Position numbers and translations under genes: made by a program. From JAWOLE01 sp963815655 (lineage in GTDB: Bacteria; Acidobacteriota; Thermoanaerobaculia; UBA5066; Gp7-AA6), in NCBI GenBank assembly GCA_963815655.1, contig CAWFHK010000001.1, positions 1,922,001 through 1,986,000 on the forward strand: DNA of 64,000 bases, in the 5' to 3' direction. Below the pieces are notes generated by a model, which worked only from the letters and a program-made list of their open reading frames with translations, had not been told where the DNA came from and made no database searches. Positions 1 through 11,451 of this stretch are shown piece after piece. Numbering within the stretch: the first letter of the stretch is position 1; every line of letters begins with the position of its first letter.

Positions 1-1812
1 CGCCAGGAAGGGGGCAGGCTGCGCGCGGTGCTGGAGCCCTCGGGCACCGGCGCCCGCTCCTGGCGAATGGCCTCGGGATTTCTTCTCGAGTGGATGGAGG
101 CCTCCTCCTCCGAGCCGCTCTTCGAGGAGGTCGCGGAGAAGGCGGGCCTGTCCCGGGTCCACCGGGCGTTTCTTCGCAACGCGGCGCGCAACGTTCCGAT
201 CCCGGGAGAGCACATGCCGCCGGGCGCCGCCGTCCTCGACTTCGACGGGGACGGCCGGGAAGACCTGTTCGTCCCCGGCGGCGACGGCAACCGGCTCTAT
301 CGGAACCGGGGGGATGGGACCTACGAGGACATGGCAGCGAAGGCGGGCGTCGCGGGGCAGGAGGGGGAAGCCGTCGGCGCGCTCGCCTTCGACTACGACA
401 ACGACGGCCGGCCCGACCTCTACGTGACCTACCTCGACCGGCCGAACCTCCTCTACCGCAACAGGGGGGATGGGACGTTCGAGGAAGTCGGAAAGAAGGC
501 GGGCGTTTCGCTCAACGACTACTGCACGTCCGCCGCCGCCCTCGACTACGACCGCGACGGGCTCCCCGACCTCTATGTCCTGGTCTACGGGCCGCCCGAC
601 CGCGGGCCCAACATCCAGGCGAACAACGCGCCCCCCAACCACCTCTTCCGCAACAACGGGGACGGGACGTTCACCGACGTGTCGAAGCGCTCGCGCGCGG
701 ACGACACCGGATGGGGGCTCGCCCTCGAGTCGGCGGACCTGGACGGCGATGGCTGGCCGGACATCTACATCGCCAACGATTTCGGGAACAACACCTACCT
801 TCACAACAACGGGGACGGGACATTCAAGAACATCGCGGGAAAGGCGGGCGTCGAGGATCCCGGGTTCGGCATGGGTGTCGCCGTGGACGACTACGATGGG
901 GACGGGCGCCTCGACCTTTACGTGTCGAACTACTCGTTCCCCTACAACTGGTTCATTTCCGATTCTCGCTTCCCGATGCCGGAGTTCCCCTACAGTCTCG
1001 GACGCCCGATCGTCTGGAGGAAATTGAAGGCCCTCTCTCGCGGCTCTTCCCTCTTCCGGCCCATGAAGGACGCCCGCGACCGCTTCGAGCGCGTGTCCGA
1101 CGAAGCCGGAGTCTCCGACACGTCCTGGTCCTGGGGGTGCGTCTTCGTGGACGCGGACATGGACGGCCGGCCCGACATCTTCGTCGTCAACGGCATGGTG
1201 ACGGGCAAGAACCCGCGGGAGCGTGAGATCGAGTTCTGGAACCTGATGAGCGCCGAATACAAGAAGTTCGAGAAGGGGATCCCGACCGGTGACTTCGGCG
1301 AGGACTCCCTCTGGGGCCACCCGCCCAAGCGGTTCTACAAGAACCTGGACGGAAGACGCTTCGCGGAGCTCGCGGCGGTGACAGGCCTCGAGTCCGATGC
1401 CAACCAGCGGGGCCTCGTCGTCACGGACGCCAACGGCGACGGCGCTCCCGATCTCTTCGCCACCGGCTTCCTCCAGCGCCCCTCGCTCTGGGTCAACCGC
1501 AACCCGTCGCGCGCGAAGGCGCTCGCCGTCACTCTCCAGGGCGATCCGAAATCGCCCGTCCGCTACAAGTCCACGCGCGACGCCCTGGGAGCCGTCGTCA
1601 CCGTCGAGGCGAACGGCGTCCGGCGCGCGCAGGTCGTCGCCGCCGGCTCCTCCTTTCTCTCGAGCGGCTCTCCGTCCCTCTTCTTCGGCCTCGGCGACGC
1701 CGCCGCAGCCGATCGCGTGACCGTCCTCTGGCCCTCGGGGAAGAAAACGCGGATCGAGAACGTGCCGGCCGGGAGGCTCCGGCTCGTCGAGGCCGAGGCG
1801 TCAGCCAGATAA
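1..1812 (+). CDS. CRTAC1/ASPIC-UnbV family FG-GAP repeat protein (5' partial)
   Basis: The reading frame is open from the left edge, so the true start probably lies outside the window; a GTG at 28 is the first internal candidate but has no convincing signal peptide after it. The protein has about seven FG-GAP/VCBS blades marked by calcium-loop motifs such as DFDGDGRED, DYDNDGRPD, DLDGDGWPD and DANGDGAPD, spaced between nt 238 and 1450. A C-terminal ASPIC/UnbV domain follows (from about nt 1500), with the typical ending VTVLWPSGKK. The family forms secreted or cell-surface beta-propellers that bind calcium; the ligand is unknown. A TAA stop is followed 24 nt later by the next gene on the same strand. 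Confidence 0.85.
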   Translation, partial: RQEGGRLRAVLEPSGTGARSWRMASGFLLEWMEASSSEPLFEEVAEKAGLSRVHRAFLRNAARNVPIPGEHMPPGAAVLDFDGDGREDLFVPGGDGNRLYRNRGDGTYEDMAAKAGVAGQEGEAVGALAFDYDNDGRPDLYVTYLDRPNLLYRNRGDGTFEEVGKKAGVSLNDYCTSAAALDYDRDGLPDLYVLVYGPPDRGPNIQANNAPPNHLFRNNGDGTFTDVSKRSRADDTGWGLALESADLDGDGWPDIYIANDFGNNTYLHNNGDGTFKNIAGKAGVEDPGFGMGVAVDDYDGDGRLDLYVSNYSFPYNWFISDSRFPMPEFPYSLGRPIVWRKLKALSRGSSLFRPMKDARDRFERVSDEAGVSDTSWSWGCVFVDADMDGRPDIFVVNGMVTGKNPREREIEFWNLMSAEYKKFEKGIPTGDFGEDSLWGHPPKRFYKNLDGRRFAELAAVTGLESDANQRGLVVTDANGDGAPDLFATGFLQRPSLWVNRNPSRAKALAVTLQGDPKSPVRYKSTRDALGAVVTVEANGVRRAQVVAAGSSFLSSGSPSLFFGLGDAAAADRVTVLWPSGKKTRIENVPAGRLRLVEAEASAR

Positions 1813-1836
1813 GATGCGCGCCGAAGGAGGGATCCG

Positions 1837-2694
1837 GTGACTCAGATGCTCGAGAGGTCCCGGGCTCTCTTCGCGACGATCCTCCTCCTGTCCACCGTCT
1901 CGTGCGGGCCGAAGGTCGTCGTCGCCCGCATCGCCACTCCGACCGCGGAAGTCCCCCGTCCAAGCGCGACTCCAACACCGACGCCGCGAAGGCGGGCCGC
2001 CGAGCCCGCTCCGCCGCCGGCAAGTCCGGCCCCTCCGTCCCCCCGGCCGACGGCCACGGCGAGGCCGCCGACACCGACACCGACGGCGACAGTGACGCCA
2101 GTAACCTACGCCGTGGAACCTTCTTCGACTCCGACATTCTCGCCTTCGCGGCAAGGCACTCCGACGGCGCCGCCGGCCCCTGCGCGCCCGTCGCCTTCGG
2201 CCACCGCGACGCCGGCACCGGCACGCCCGAGCGCGGCGCCGGCCGAGACAACGACCTGGACTCCGATTCCGCCGCCGACCGGCATTCCGGCCCGTCCGAC
2301 CGCGCCTCCCGCCACGCCGGTCTCCGCCGCTTCCGCCGCGTCCGAGCCACCCCCGATCACGGCGCGATCAACGCCTTCCTGGATCGGGGAGTGGGACTTC
2401 CGCGCCGACGCCGGCAAGGGCATCATCGCGGGGAGCCTGCGTTTCCGCGAGGCCGGGACCGGGATCGCGGGCACCTACGCGGGCCTGCGGGGGAACACGA
2501 CGGAGCTCTCGAACCTCCAGACGGCCGGCGACAGGATCTCGTTCGACCTCGTCACGCCCCGCGCGGTCTGGCACCTGGTCGGAACGCTGTCGGGCGACAG
2601 AATCGAAGGGACCTTCCAGACCGCCGAGCGCACGATCCCCTGGTCCGCGGCCAGGAAGGGGACGGCCCCGACTCCCTCCCGGCCGCCGTCGTAG
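1837..2694 (+). CDS. Pro/Thr/Ala-rich lipoprotein, unknown function
   Basis: GTG start with a strong AAGGAGG ribosome site 6 nt upstream (1824-1830). The first 23 residues form a lipoprotein signal ending at a lipobox around LSTVSCG, so the mature protein should be membrane-anchored through Cys. Residues about 30-175 are a low-complexity linker of Pro, Thr and Ala, rich in TPTPT-like words, which probably spans the periplasm or extends from the surface. A compact C-terminal domain of about 110 residues (beginning WIGEWDFRADAGKG) looks beta-rich, with regularly spaced Gly and Thr. I do not recognise that domain; it resembles small beta-barrel domains that report on an extracellular ligand, but that is a guess. 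The gene ends 8 bp from the convergent M48 protease gene. Confidence 0.75.
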   Translation: MTQMLERSRALFATILLLSTVSCGPKVVVARIATPTAEVPRPSATPTPTPRRRAAEPAPPPASPAPPSPRPTATARPPTPTPTATVTPVTYAVEPSSTPTFSPSRQGTPTAPPAPARPSPSATATPAPARPSAAPAETTTWTPIPPPTGIPARPTAPPATPVSAASAASEPPPITARSTPSWIGEWDFRADAGKGIIAGSLRFREAGTGIAGTYAGLRGNTTELSNLQTAGDRISFDLVTPRAVWHLVGTLSGDRIEGTFQTAERTIPWSAARKGTAPTPSRPPS

Positions 2695-2702
2695 AAGCCG
2701 GA

Positions 2703-3551
2703 TCAGCCGCCGAGGCGTTCGCGCAGGCGGGCGAAAGAGGCGTCGTCGCCCTTCACGAGCTGTGACGGAACGCCGCCAGGGTAGAGGCGGGCGACCTCCG
2801 CCTCGATCGCCTGCTCGCGATTGCCGGGATCGGGGTGCGTATTGAGGAACTCAGGCTGGCGCGAGGGACCGCTCGCCTCCTTCAGGATCCGCATCAGCTC
2901 GATCATGGCCCTCGGGTCGTAACCCGCCTGGCTCATGTACTTGACGCCGAAGGCGTCGGCCTCGGACTCGTCCTTGCGGGAGAACTTCATGTTGACGAGG
3001 CTCCCGACCATCGCAGCTATCGCCGCGGCGCGCTGCCCGTCCCCGCGGTCGTCCGACGCGGCCACGCCCGCGGCCCCGACCAGGACCTGGGTGAACTGGG
3101 TCTTGGCGAGGTGCTCGGCCGAGTGGCGTCCGACGACGTGGCCGACCTCGTGCCCGAGGACGCCGGCGAGCTGTGCCTCGTTCGTCAGGTGTTTCAACAG
3201 GCCCGCGGTCACGAAGACCTGGCCCCCCGGCAGCGCGAACGCGTTGACCGTCTCGGGATCACGGAGCACGTGGAACGCGTAGCGATACTCCGAGCGCGCG
3301 GCGTCGCTTCCCGCGACGACTTTCTGCCCAACCCGTGAGACCGCCTCGGCAACGGAGGCATCGGCCAGCTCCCCACCGAACTGCTGCTCCATCTCCGGCG
3401 CGGCCGCGAGCCCCATCGCGATTTCCTGCTGCGGCGACAGCGAAACGTACTGCATCTCGCCCGTGACGGGATTCGCCTGCCGGTTGCAGTAGTAGTAGGC
3501 CGCTCCGATGACGGCAATCACGAGCCCGAGAAAAACGTGCCTTCTTCTCAT
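2703..3551 (-). CDS. M48 family zinc metalloprotease (BepA/LoiP-like)
   Basis: 282 residues. An N-terminal membrane or signal segment (residues about 5-20) is followed by a M48 peptidase domain. The zinc motif HEVGH sits in VLGHEVGHVVGRHSAEH, and the third ligand is the Glu of ESEADAFGVKYM. Length and order match the periplasmic M48C proteases BepA and LoiP, which help outer-membrane protein quality control. A Cys at residue 21 could be a lipidation site, although the preceding YYY is atypical. The ATG at 3551 is preceded by GGGAGGGA. The gene converges with the lipoprotein gene and stands alone on its strand, 73 bp downstream of maeB. Confidence 0.9.
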   Translation of the reverse strand: MRRRHVFLGLVIAVIGAAYYYCNRQANPVTGEMQYVSLSPQQEIAMGLAAAPEMEQQFGGELADASVAEAVSRVGQKVVAGSDAARSEYRYAFHVLRDPETVNAFALPGGQVFVTAGLLKHLTNEAQLAGVLGHEVGHVVGRHSAEHLAKTQFTQVLVGAAGVAASDDRGDGQRAAAIAAMVGSLVNMKFSRKDESEADAFGVKYMSQAGYDPRAMIELMRILKEASGPSRQPEFLNTHPDPGNREQAIEAEVARLYPGGVPSQLVKGDDASFARLRERLGG

Positions 3552-3624
3552 GATGGGTCCCTCCCGCGAACCTGCCGAACCTCCAGCAAGGCGCAGGCCA
3601 TCTCGCGCCCGCGGCCCGGGACGT

Positions 3625-5891
<2,267 letters not shown>

Positions 5892-5895
<4 letters not shown>

Positions 5896-7685
5896 ACTTG
5901 CCCCCTTGCCCCGACCCTCTCCCGCGCGGTGAGGGAGGAGGAAGCCAGCTCGCCGCGCAGGGCGCGGATGGCCGAGGCGGCCTCTCCCCGCGGCACCGCG
6001 CGAACCGACTTGTCCCGGCGCGGCACGATCTCGATCTTCCCCTCCTTCAACGCGCGGCCGCCGACGTTGACCCGGATCGGGAACCCGAGCAGGTCGGCGT
6101 CCTTGAACTTGACGCCCGGCCGCTCGTCGCGGTCGTCGTAGAACACTTCCAGGCCGTTGTCCACGAGCTCTCCGTAGAGCGCGTCCGCGGCTTCCCGGGC
6201 GGCGGGCTCCGCGGGATTCAGGGAGACGAGCTCGATCTCGAAGGGCGCGAGCGCGAGCGGCCAGACGATTCCGTCGGCGTCGTGGTGCTGCTCGACGGCG
6301 GCGGCCATCGTGCGTCCGACCCCGATGCCGTAGGTCCCCATGACGGCGGGATGGTTCTCTCCCTTCTCGTCGGTGTACTCGCAACCGAGCGCGGTCGAGT
6401 ACTTCGTCCCGAGCTTGAAAATGTGCCCCACCTCGATGCCCCTGGCCAGCTCGAGCGGCTTGCCGCACCGCGGGCAGGGGTCCCCGCCCCGGGCCTTCGC
6501 GAACACGGCCCACGCGCCGACGCTCGCGTCCCGATCGAGGGCGAGCCCGCGCACGTGCCAGTCTCTGCGGCCGGCTCCCGTCACCGCGTTGACGGCGCCG
6601 CGCACCGATTCGTCCGCGATGACGCGCACCGCCGGCGGAAGCCCGCGGGGGCCCACGAACCCGACCGGCGCCCCCGTGGCCTTCTCGACCTTCTCCTCCG
6701 ACGCGAGCGCGAGGTGCTCGACCCCGAGGGCGTTCTTCAGGGCGATCTCGTTGACGTCGAGGTCGCCGCGCAGGAGAGCCACCACGAAGCCCGCCTCCGT
6801 CTCGTAGACGAGGCACTTGATCATCCGCGACGCGGTGATCTCCAGGAAACCGACGACCTCCTCGATGCCTCCCATCCCCGGCGTCGCGACGTCCTCGAGC
6901 CGGACCATCGTCTCGTCGTCCCAGGGATTCTCCCGGCGCCCCGTCTCCGCCCGCTCGATGTTGGCGCCGTACCCGCACGCCGCGCACCGGACGACCGCGT
7001 CCTCGCCGGTGTCGGCCAGGACCATGAACTCCTCGGAATCCCGGCCTCCGATCGCTCCCGAGTCAGCCTGGACGACGGTGAATTCCAGGCCGCAGCGCCT
7101 GAAGATGCTCCGGTACGCAGCATCCTGCGCCCGGTAGGAGCGGTCCAGCCCCTCCGCGTCCGCGTCGAAGGAGTAGCCGTCGTACATGAGGAACTCGCGC
7201 CCCCGCATCAGGCCGAAGCGCGGACGGATCTCGTCCCGGAACTTCGTCCGGATCTGGTAGAGCGTCACCGGGAGCTGGCGGTAGGAGGTGATACCGCTCT
7301 TGACCATCGTGGTCACCGCCTCCTCCGCCGTCGGGGCGAGGCAGTACTCCCCTCCCTTGCGGTCCTTCAGGTGGAAGAGGATCTCTTCCGACGCGTACCG
7401 CTCCCAGCGCCCGCTCTGTTCCCAGAGCTCCTTCGGCTGCAGGATCGGGACCTCCAGCTCGAGGGCCCCGGAGCGGTCCATCTCCTCCCGCACGATCGTC
7501 TCGGTCTTGCGGTGGGCCCGGAGCCCGAGCGGCGTCAGCGCGTACATGCCCGCCGCGATGCGGCGCATCATCCCCGCCCGGGTCAGGAGGACATGCGAGA
7601 TCGCCTCGGCGTCCCCCGGGACCTCGCGCACCGTCTGCAGGAAGTACTTCGACCAGCGCATCTTGGAGGAAAGAAGATACATCAT
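5892..7685 (-). CDS. proS: Prolyl-tRNA synthetase, bacterial type with editing insertion
   Basis: Class II synthetase charging tRNA-Pro. Conserved blocks include the N-terminal MRWSKYFLQT, the motif-1 region (VLLTRAGMMRRIAAGMYAL), the motif-2 region around TKFRDEIRPRFGLMRGREF, and motif 3 (YGIGVGRTMAAAVEQHHD). Residues about 230-380 are the YbaK-like editing insertion that hydrolyses mis-charged Ala-tRNA-Pro, and the C-terminal 100 residues are the anticodon-binding domain. At 597 residues it is slightly longer than the E. coli enzyme (572). The ATG at 7685 is used here; an ATG eight codons in, giving MRWSKYF, fits the family N-terminus better. The last bases overlap the presumed CTG start of maeB. 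A heptad-repeat hairpin lies just upstream. Confidence 0.96.
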
Positions 7686-7690
7686 GGAAA

Positions 7691-7780
7691 AGCTCTCAGC
7701 TCTCAGCTCTCAGCGGGAGCCGGGGCGAACTTGTCTTTCAATTGAACGGCTGACAGCTGATAGCTGATCGCTGACAGCTA
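7691..7780. repeat. Heptad-repeat inverted array 1 (AGCTNNN words)
   Basis: Left arm 7691-7718: AGCTCTC three times, then AGCGGGA. Right arm 7748-7780: GGCTGAC, AGCTGAT, AGCTGAT, CGCTGAC, AGCT. The reverse complement of the right arm gives AGCTGTC-type words, so the arms can pair around a spacer of about 30 bp. It lies between the TPR gene and proS, and the TPR stop codon is its last unit. Confidence 0.85.
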
Positions 7781-9631
7781 CTTGCGGTTCGTCGGCGCGG
7801 CTTCCTTCCTCTTGGCGGCGAACTTCTCGACCAGGCGGATGTTGGAGCGGACCTGCTGCAGCATCCGGTCCTCCAGGGCCCCCCCGCGCGCCACGGTCTT
7901 TGCCTTGCTGAAGGCCGCCTTGGCTTCCTCGGGCTTGCCGGCCGCGAGATAGGCCATGCCGAGGTGATGAAACGTGGTCGGCTGCGCGGCGCGCTCGCTC
8001 GAGCGGCGCAGGCAATCGATCGCCCGGTCGAACTCGCGGCGCTTGTAGTGGACCCAGCCCAACGTCGCCAGCGGGTAGGGCTTCAGCTCGTCCGGCGCCT
8101 CCGAGAGCGCGCGCCCCGCGTAATCGAGGGCCGAGTCGAGGTCCTCCTCCCCCTCAGCGAGCGTCGTCGCGAGCTCGTAGTACGCGATCGCCCTCGAAGT
8201 CTTCGAGGGATGCTTCTCCAGAAAGTCCCGGACGAAGCCCACGGCCTCCTTCCCCTTCCCCTCCGCGCGGAGGGCCTCCGCGAGCGTCGAACAGGCGGCC
8301 GCGGCGACGACGTCCTCCGGGTCCCCGGCGAGCACCTGGCGGCAGGCCGCCATGGCCTCCTTCCAGAGGCCGAGCGAGGCGGAGAGAAGCGCGAAGGAGA
8401 TGCGGATCGTCGAGTTCTGAGGCTCCTCGGCGAGCGCCTTGCGGTAGAGCTCGTGGGCGCGGCGGAGCGACCCCCGCGAGACGTTTTCCTCCGCCTCGCG
8501 GTACGCCTCCGCGCCCGGCCCGTCCACGCGCGGCAGGGCGTAGCGCCGGCGCCGGTCGAGCAGCCGCACGGCCTCCTGGTATTCCAGGCGCCTCGGGTTC
8601 TTCTCCAGCGCCTGCTGGAAGCACTCGAGCGCGCGCCGGGCGCGGTTCTTTTCCAGGTAGCAGAGCCCGAGCTGGAAGGCGGCCTCCTCGGAATCGGGCT
8701 GCAGCCGTCGCGCTTCCTCGAACTCGCGGATGGCGCGCGCGATCTCCCCCTTCTCCCGCAGGACCGTGCCGAGCAGGACGTGCGCCGCCGGAACGGCCGC
8801 CGCCTCGAGGGCGCGGCCGAGCTCTCCCTCGGCCTCGTCCCAGCGCGACGAGTTCGCGTAGAGGGCGCCCAGGGCGAAGTGCGGGAGGAAGGCGTCGGCT
8901 TTCTTCTCGAGGGCGCGCTTCAGGAACGCTTCCGCCGTTTCCGCCTCGCCCCGCTCGGAGGCCGCGATGCCGGAATAGACGAGCGACTCGAAGTGATTCG
9001 GCTCGACCGCCAGGATCTTCTTGAAGTACACCGCGGCGCGCTCGAGGTCTCCGGCGGAGAAGAAGGTCTCGGCCAGATAGAAGCCGAGCTCCGCGTTCCC
9101 CTTGTCCATCCGCGACAGGTCCTCGAGGAGACGCACCCCCCGGTCGGCGTCCAGGGCGAGGATGGCGAACTCGGCCGCGCGCAGGCGCTGGAGAAAACCG
9201 TCGCGGTCGTCTCCCGAGAAACGCGCCACGATGCGGTCGCGGCGCTCGAGGAAACGGTCCTTCTTCTCGACTGCCTGCATCCGCTCGTCCATCTTGGTCT
9301 CCCAGAGATCGAGGACCTCCTGGGAGCGGATGGTGCCGCGTCGCTCCAGGGTTTCCTGCAGGGCCAGGATCCCCGTGTGCGCCACGAAAAGGTTCTTCTC
9401 GAGGTTCCCGAGCGACTCGAAGAGCGTCTTGACCGCGTCGCCCGTGCGCTTGACGACGTCTTCGAGGGTCGAGATCCGCTCGAGGAGATGCTCGTCGAAC
9501 GGAATCTCCTCCGGGACCTCGCCGCTCTCCTCGACAACGCCGACTCCCGAGAGCACCAGCAGCTTGGAGTGGCAGCGAGAACAGAACTCCTCTTCGTCCG
9601 GGTTCTTCAAGCCGCAGACCTGACAGTACAT
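7778..9631 (-). CDS. Zinc-ribbon and TPR-repeat protein
   Basis: 617 residues. The N-terminus is a zinc ribbon with two CxxC knuckles (CQVCG at residues 3-7 and CSRC at 17-20). A predicted helical or coiled segment follows (residues 45-140). From about residue 150 to the end are many TPR units, recognisable by motifs such as AVYFKKILAVEPNHFESLVYSGIA, and by a final run ending near FHHLGMAYLAAGKPEEA. There is no signal peptide, so it is cytoplasmic. TPR arrays scaffold protein complexes; the zinc ribbon suggests nucleic-acid or protein binding. No specific function can be assigned. It sits upstream of proS and maeB on the same strand but is separated from proS by heptad array 1. Confidence 0.8.
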   Translation of the reverse strand: MYCQVCGLKNPDEEEFCSRCHSKLLVLSGVGVVEESGEVPEEIPFDEHLLERISTLEDVVKRTGDAVKTLFESLGNLEKNLFVAHTGILALQETLERRGTIRSQEVLDLWETKMDERMQAVEKKDRFLERRDRIVARFSGDDRDGFLQRLRAAEFAILALDADRGVRLLEDLSRMDKGNAELGFYLAETFFSAGDLERAAVYFKKILAVEPNHFESLVYSGIAASERGEAETAEAFLKRALEKKADAFLPHFALGALYANSSRWDEAEGELGRALEAAAVPAAHVLLGTVLREKGEIARAIREFEEARRLQPDSEEAAFQLGLCYLEKNRARRALECFQQALEKNPRRLEYQEAVRLLDRRRRYALPRVDGPGAEAYREAEENVSRGSLRRAHELYRKALAEEPQNSTIRISFALLSASLGLWKEAMAACRQVLAGDPEDVVAAAACSTLAEALRAEGKGKEAVGFVRDFLEKHPSKTSRAIAYYELATTLAEGEEDLDSALDYAGRALSEAPDELKPYPLATLGWVHYKRREFDRAIDCLRRSSERAAQPTTFHHLGMAYLAAGKPEEAKAAFSKAKTVARGGALEDRMLQQVRSNIRLVEKFAAKRKEAAPTNRK

Positions 9632-9646
9632 GGGGTTACCGGAGCT

Positions 9647-9681
9647 GGGAGGCGGGAGGCGGGAGGCGGAAGGCGGAAGAG
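9647..9681. repeat. Heptad-repeat array 2 (GGGAGGC words)
   Basis: Five 7-bp units in a row: GGGAGGC three times, GGAAGGC, then GGAAGAG. No clear second arm. It lies between the 3-hydroxyacyl-CoA dehydrogenase stop and the TPR gene start. The same word on the opposite strand recurs at 47754-47788. Confidence 0.85.
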
Positions 9682-9690
9682 TCCACTCCC

Positions 9691-10539
9691 CTAGTATTCA
9701 TAGAACCCCCGGCCCGACTTCTTCCCGAGCCACCCCGCGTCCACCATCTTCACGAGCAGGGGACTCGGGCGGTAGCGCGGATCGCCGAAGCCCTGCTGCA
9801 GGACGCGCAGGATCGCCAGGCAGGTATCCAGGCCGATGAAGTCGGCCAGAGCGAGGGGCCCCATCGGGTGGTTCATCCCGAGCTTCATGATGCCGTCGAT
9901 CGCCTCGCGCGTCGCGACGCCTTCCCGCAGGGCCTCGATCGCCTCGTTGATCATCGGCATCAGGACCCGGTTGGACACGAAGCCCGGCCAGTCGTTGCAG
10001 AGGATCGGCGTCTTTCCCATCGCCCGGGCCAGCGCCAGGACGGTGTTCGCGGTCTCGTCGGAGGTCGCGATGCCCCGGATGACCTCGACGAGCGCCATGA
10101 CGGGCACCGGGTTCATGAAGTGCATGCCGACGAAACGGTCCGGGCGCCGCGTCGCCCCGGCCAGGCGCGTGATCGAGATCGACGACGTGTTGGACGCGAA
10201 CACGGCGCGCTCCGAGCAGACCGCGTCGAGCTTGCCGAAGACTCCCTTCTTGATCCCTTCGTCTTCCACGACGGCCTCGATCACGAGGTCCGCCTCGGCG
10301 AGGCGCGAGAGGATGGGCGTCGCCGTGATCCGCTCCAGCGCCGCCGCCTTCTCCCCGGGCGATCGCTTGCCCTTCGAGACCTCGCGCTCGAGGTTGCGCT
10401 CGATGGTGGCGCACGCCTTCTCGAGATAGGGCCCTTCCAGGTCGGTCAGCACCACCCGGATTCCGCAGGCCGCCGCCACGTGCGCGATGCCGGAGCCCAT
10501 CTGGCCCGCGCCCACGACGCCGAGCGTGCGAACGTCCAT
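9691..10539 (-). CDS. 3-hydroxyacyl-CoA / 3-hydroxybutyryl-CoA dehydrogenase
   Basis: 282 residues, the length of single-domain-pair HBD enzymes. It reversibly oxidises (S)-3-hydroxyacyl-CoA to the 3-ketoacyl-CoA with NAD(P). The N-terminal Rossmann motif is GAGQMGSGIAHVAA; the catalytic Ser-Asn region is ASNTSSISI; the catalytic His is in GMHFMNPVPVM, followed by its Glu in EVIRG. The C-terminal domain has the family motif NDWPGFVSNRVL and ends with KKSGRGFYEY. A role in beta-oxidation or in butyryl-CoA metabolism fits, but no thiolase or crotonase gene lies next to it. ATG start. Confidence 0.95.
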   Translation of the reverse strand: MDVRTLGVVGAGQMGSGIAHVAAACGIRVVLTDLEGPYLEKACATIERNLEREVSKGKRSPGEKAAALERITATPILSRLAEADLVIEAVVEDEGIKKGVFGKLDAVCSERAVFASNTSSISITRLAGATRRPDRFVGMHFMNPVPVMALVEVIRGIATSDETANTVLALARAMGKTPILCNDWPGFVSNRVLMPMINEAIEALREGVATREAIDGIMKLGMNHPMGPLALADFIGLDTCLAILRVLQQGFGDPRYRPSPLLVKMVDAGWLGKKSGRGFYEY

Positions 10540-10623
10540 GCCGGGACTCTATTGCCCCCGGAGCAATGAATCAAACAGGGCCGGGATTCGGGGAATCGGG
10601 TATCGAAAAGGAGCGGGCGCGGC

Positions 10624-11451
10624 TCAGGCGATCTCGACCCTGTAGCGCGGCGTGCCGAACCGCGTCAGGAAGGCGATGCCGACCGCGACCACGGAGGCGG
10701 CGCTCCACACGACGGAGCCGACGAAGGGAAGGAGCGAAACGGCCCCGAGCAGCGCGAGTCCCGCCGCCAGGGCCGCCGGCCGCTTCGCGGGCGCGACGCT
10801 CCGGACGAGCTTCTGTCCGAGCAGCAGGAAGAGCGCGCCCATCCCGAAGACCTTCGCGGCCACCGCAACCGAACCGAAGAGGATCGCGACCGGAACCGAG
10901 ACGGCGGGAGGCAAGAGCGCCAGCGCGGCGACGGTCGCCAGCAGGAGGCTCAGCACGCCGAGCGCGCCGGCGAGGAGGGTGCCCGGCCAGTGGATCTCGG
11001 CCGATGCGGCCGCCCGCGCGAACGGCGAGGCGAAGCAGAAGAGGAGAGCGAGACTCACGGCGAGCCACACGGAGAGCGCGACGAGACGAAGGCCGCGGGA
11101 GAGGAAGGGATGACTCTCGACCCAGGGCGGCCGGTGCATCTCGTCCAGATAAAGGCTCAGGAGCGTTCCGGGCGTCGAGACGATCCCGCCGACCGGCAGG
11201 GGTTTCCCCTCGGGAGCGTTGACGCGACCGCCGAAGACCGAGAGATTCCCTTCGACGAAGCCGGAAGGCGAGAACGTGACGCTGCCTCCCCAGACGACGA
11301 CGTCCCCGGAGACGCGGGAGGCGATGCGCACGTCCGACAGCACCGCGACAACGCGGCCCGCGACGGGTTTCTCGATCTGGATGTCGCGCGCGAATGCCGT
11401 CTGCCCGGGCGCGCCCGCAACGGTGAGCGCCAGGAGACCCGCGGCGATCAC
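10624..11451 (-). CDS. Membrane protein with polymer-forming (bactofilin-like) N-terminal segment
   Basis: The GTG start overlaps the TGA of the anti-sigma gene (GTGA), so the two are translationally coupled. The predicted 275 residues begin with a signal peptide ending near APGQTAFA. A short beta-helix-like region follows (VLSDVRIASRVSGDVVVWGGSVTFSPSGFVEGN is split here as DVVVWGG and GNLSVFGGRV), typical of DUF583/bactofilin-type repeats with alternating Gly and Val. The rest has about five hydrophobic segments (for example VALSVWLAVSLALLFCF). Proteins of this layout often sit beside ECF sigma and anti-sigma genes and are presumed envelope sensors or targets. Function is unproven. Confidence 0.7.
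   Translation of the reverse strand: MIAAGLLALTVAGAPGQTAFARDIQIEKPVAGRVVAVLSDVRIASRVSGDVVVWGGSVTFSPSGFVEGNLSVFGGRVNAPEGKPLPVGGIVSTPGTLLSLYLDEMHRPPWVESHPFLSRGLRLVALSVWLAVSLALLFCFASPFARAAASAEIHWPGTLLAGALGVLSLLLATVAALALLPPAVSVPVAILFGSVAVAAKVFGMGALFLLLGQKLVRSVAPAKRPAALAAGLALLGAVSLLPFVGSVVWSAASVVAVGIAFLTRFGTPRYRVEIA

Noticed and set aside
5896..6987. N-terminal extension of the maeB frame into proS
   Set aside because: Arg/Gly/Ala-rich shadow; malic enzymes of this family begin at TREDALEYHS.
5898..7745. 615-codon open frame antisense to proS
   Set aside because: Codon-shadow composition; proS is unmistakable on the other strand.
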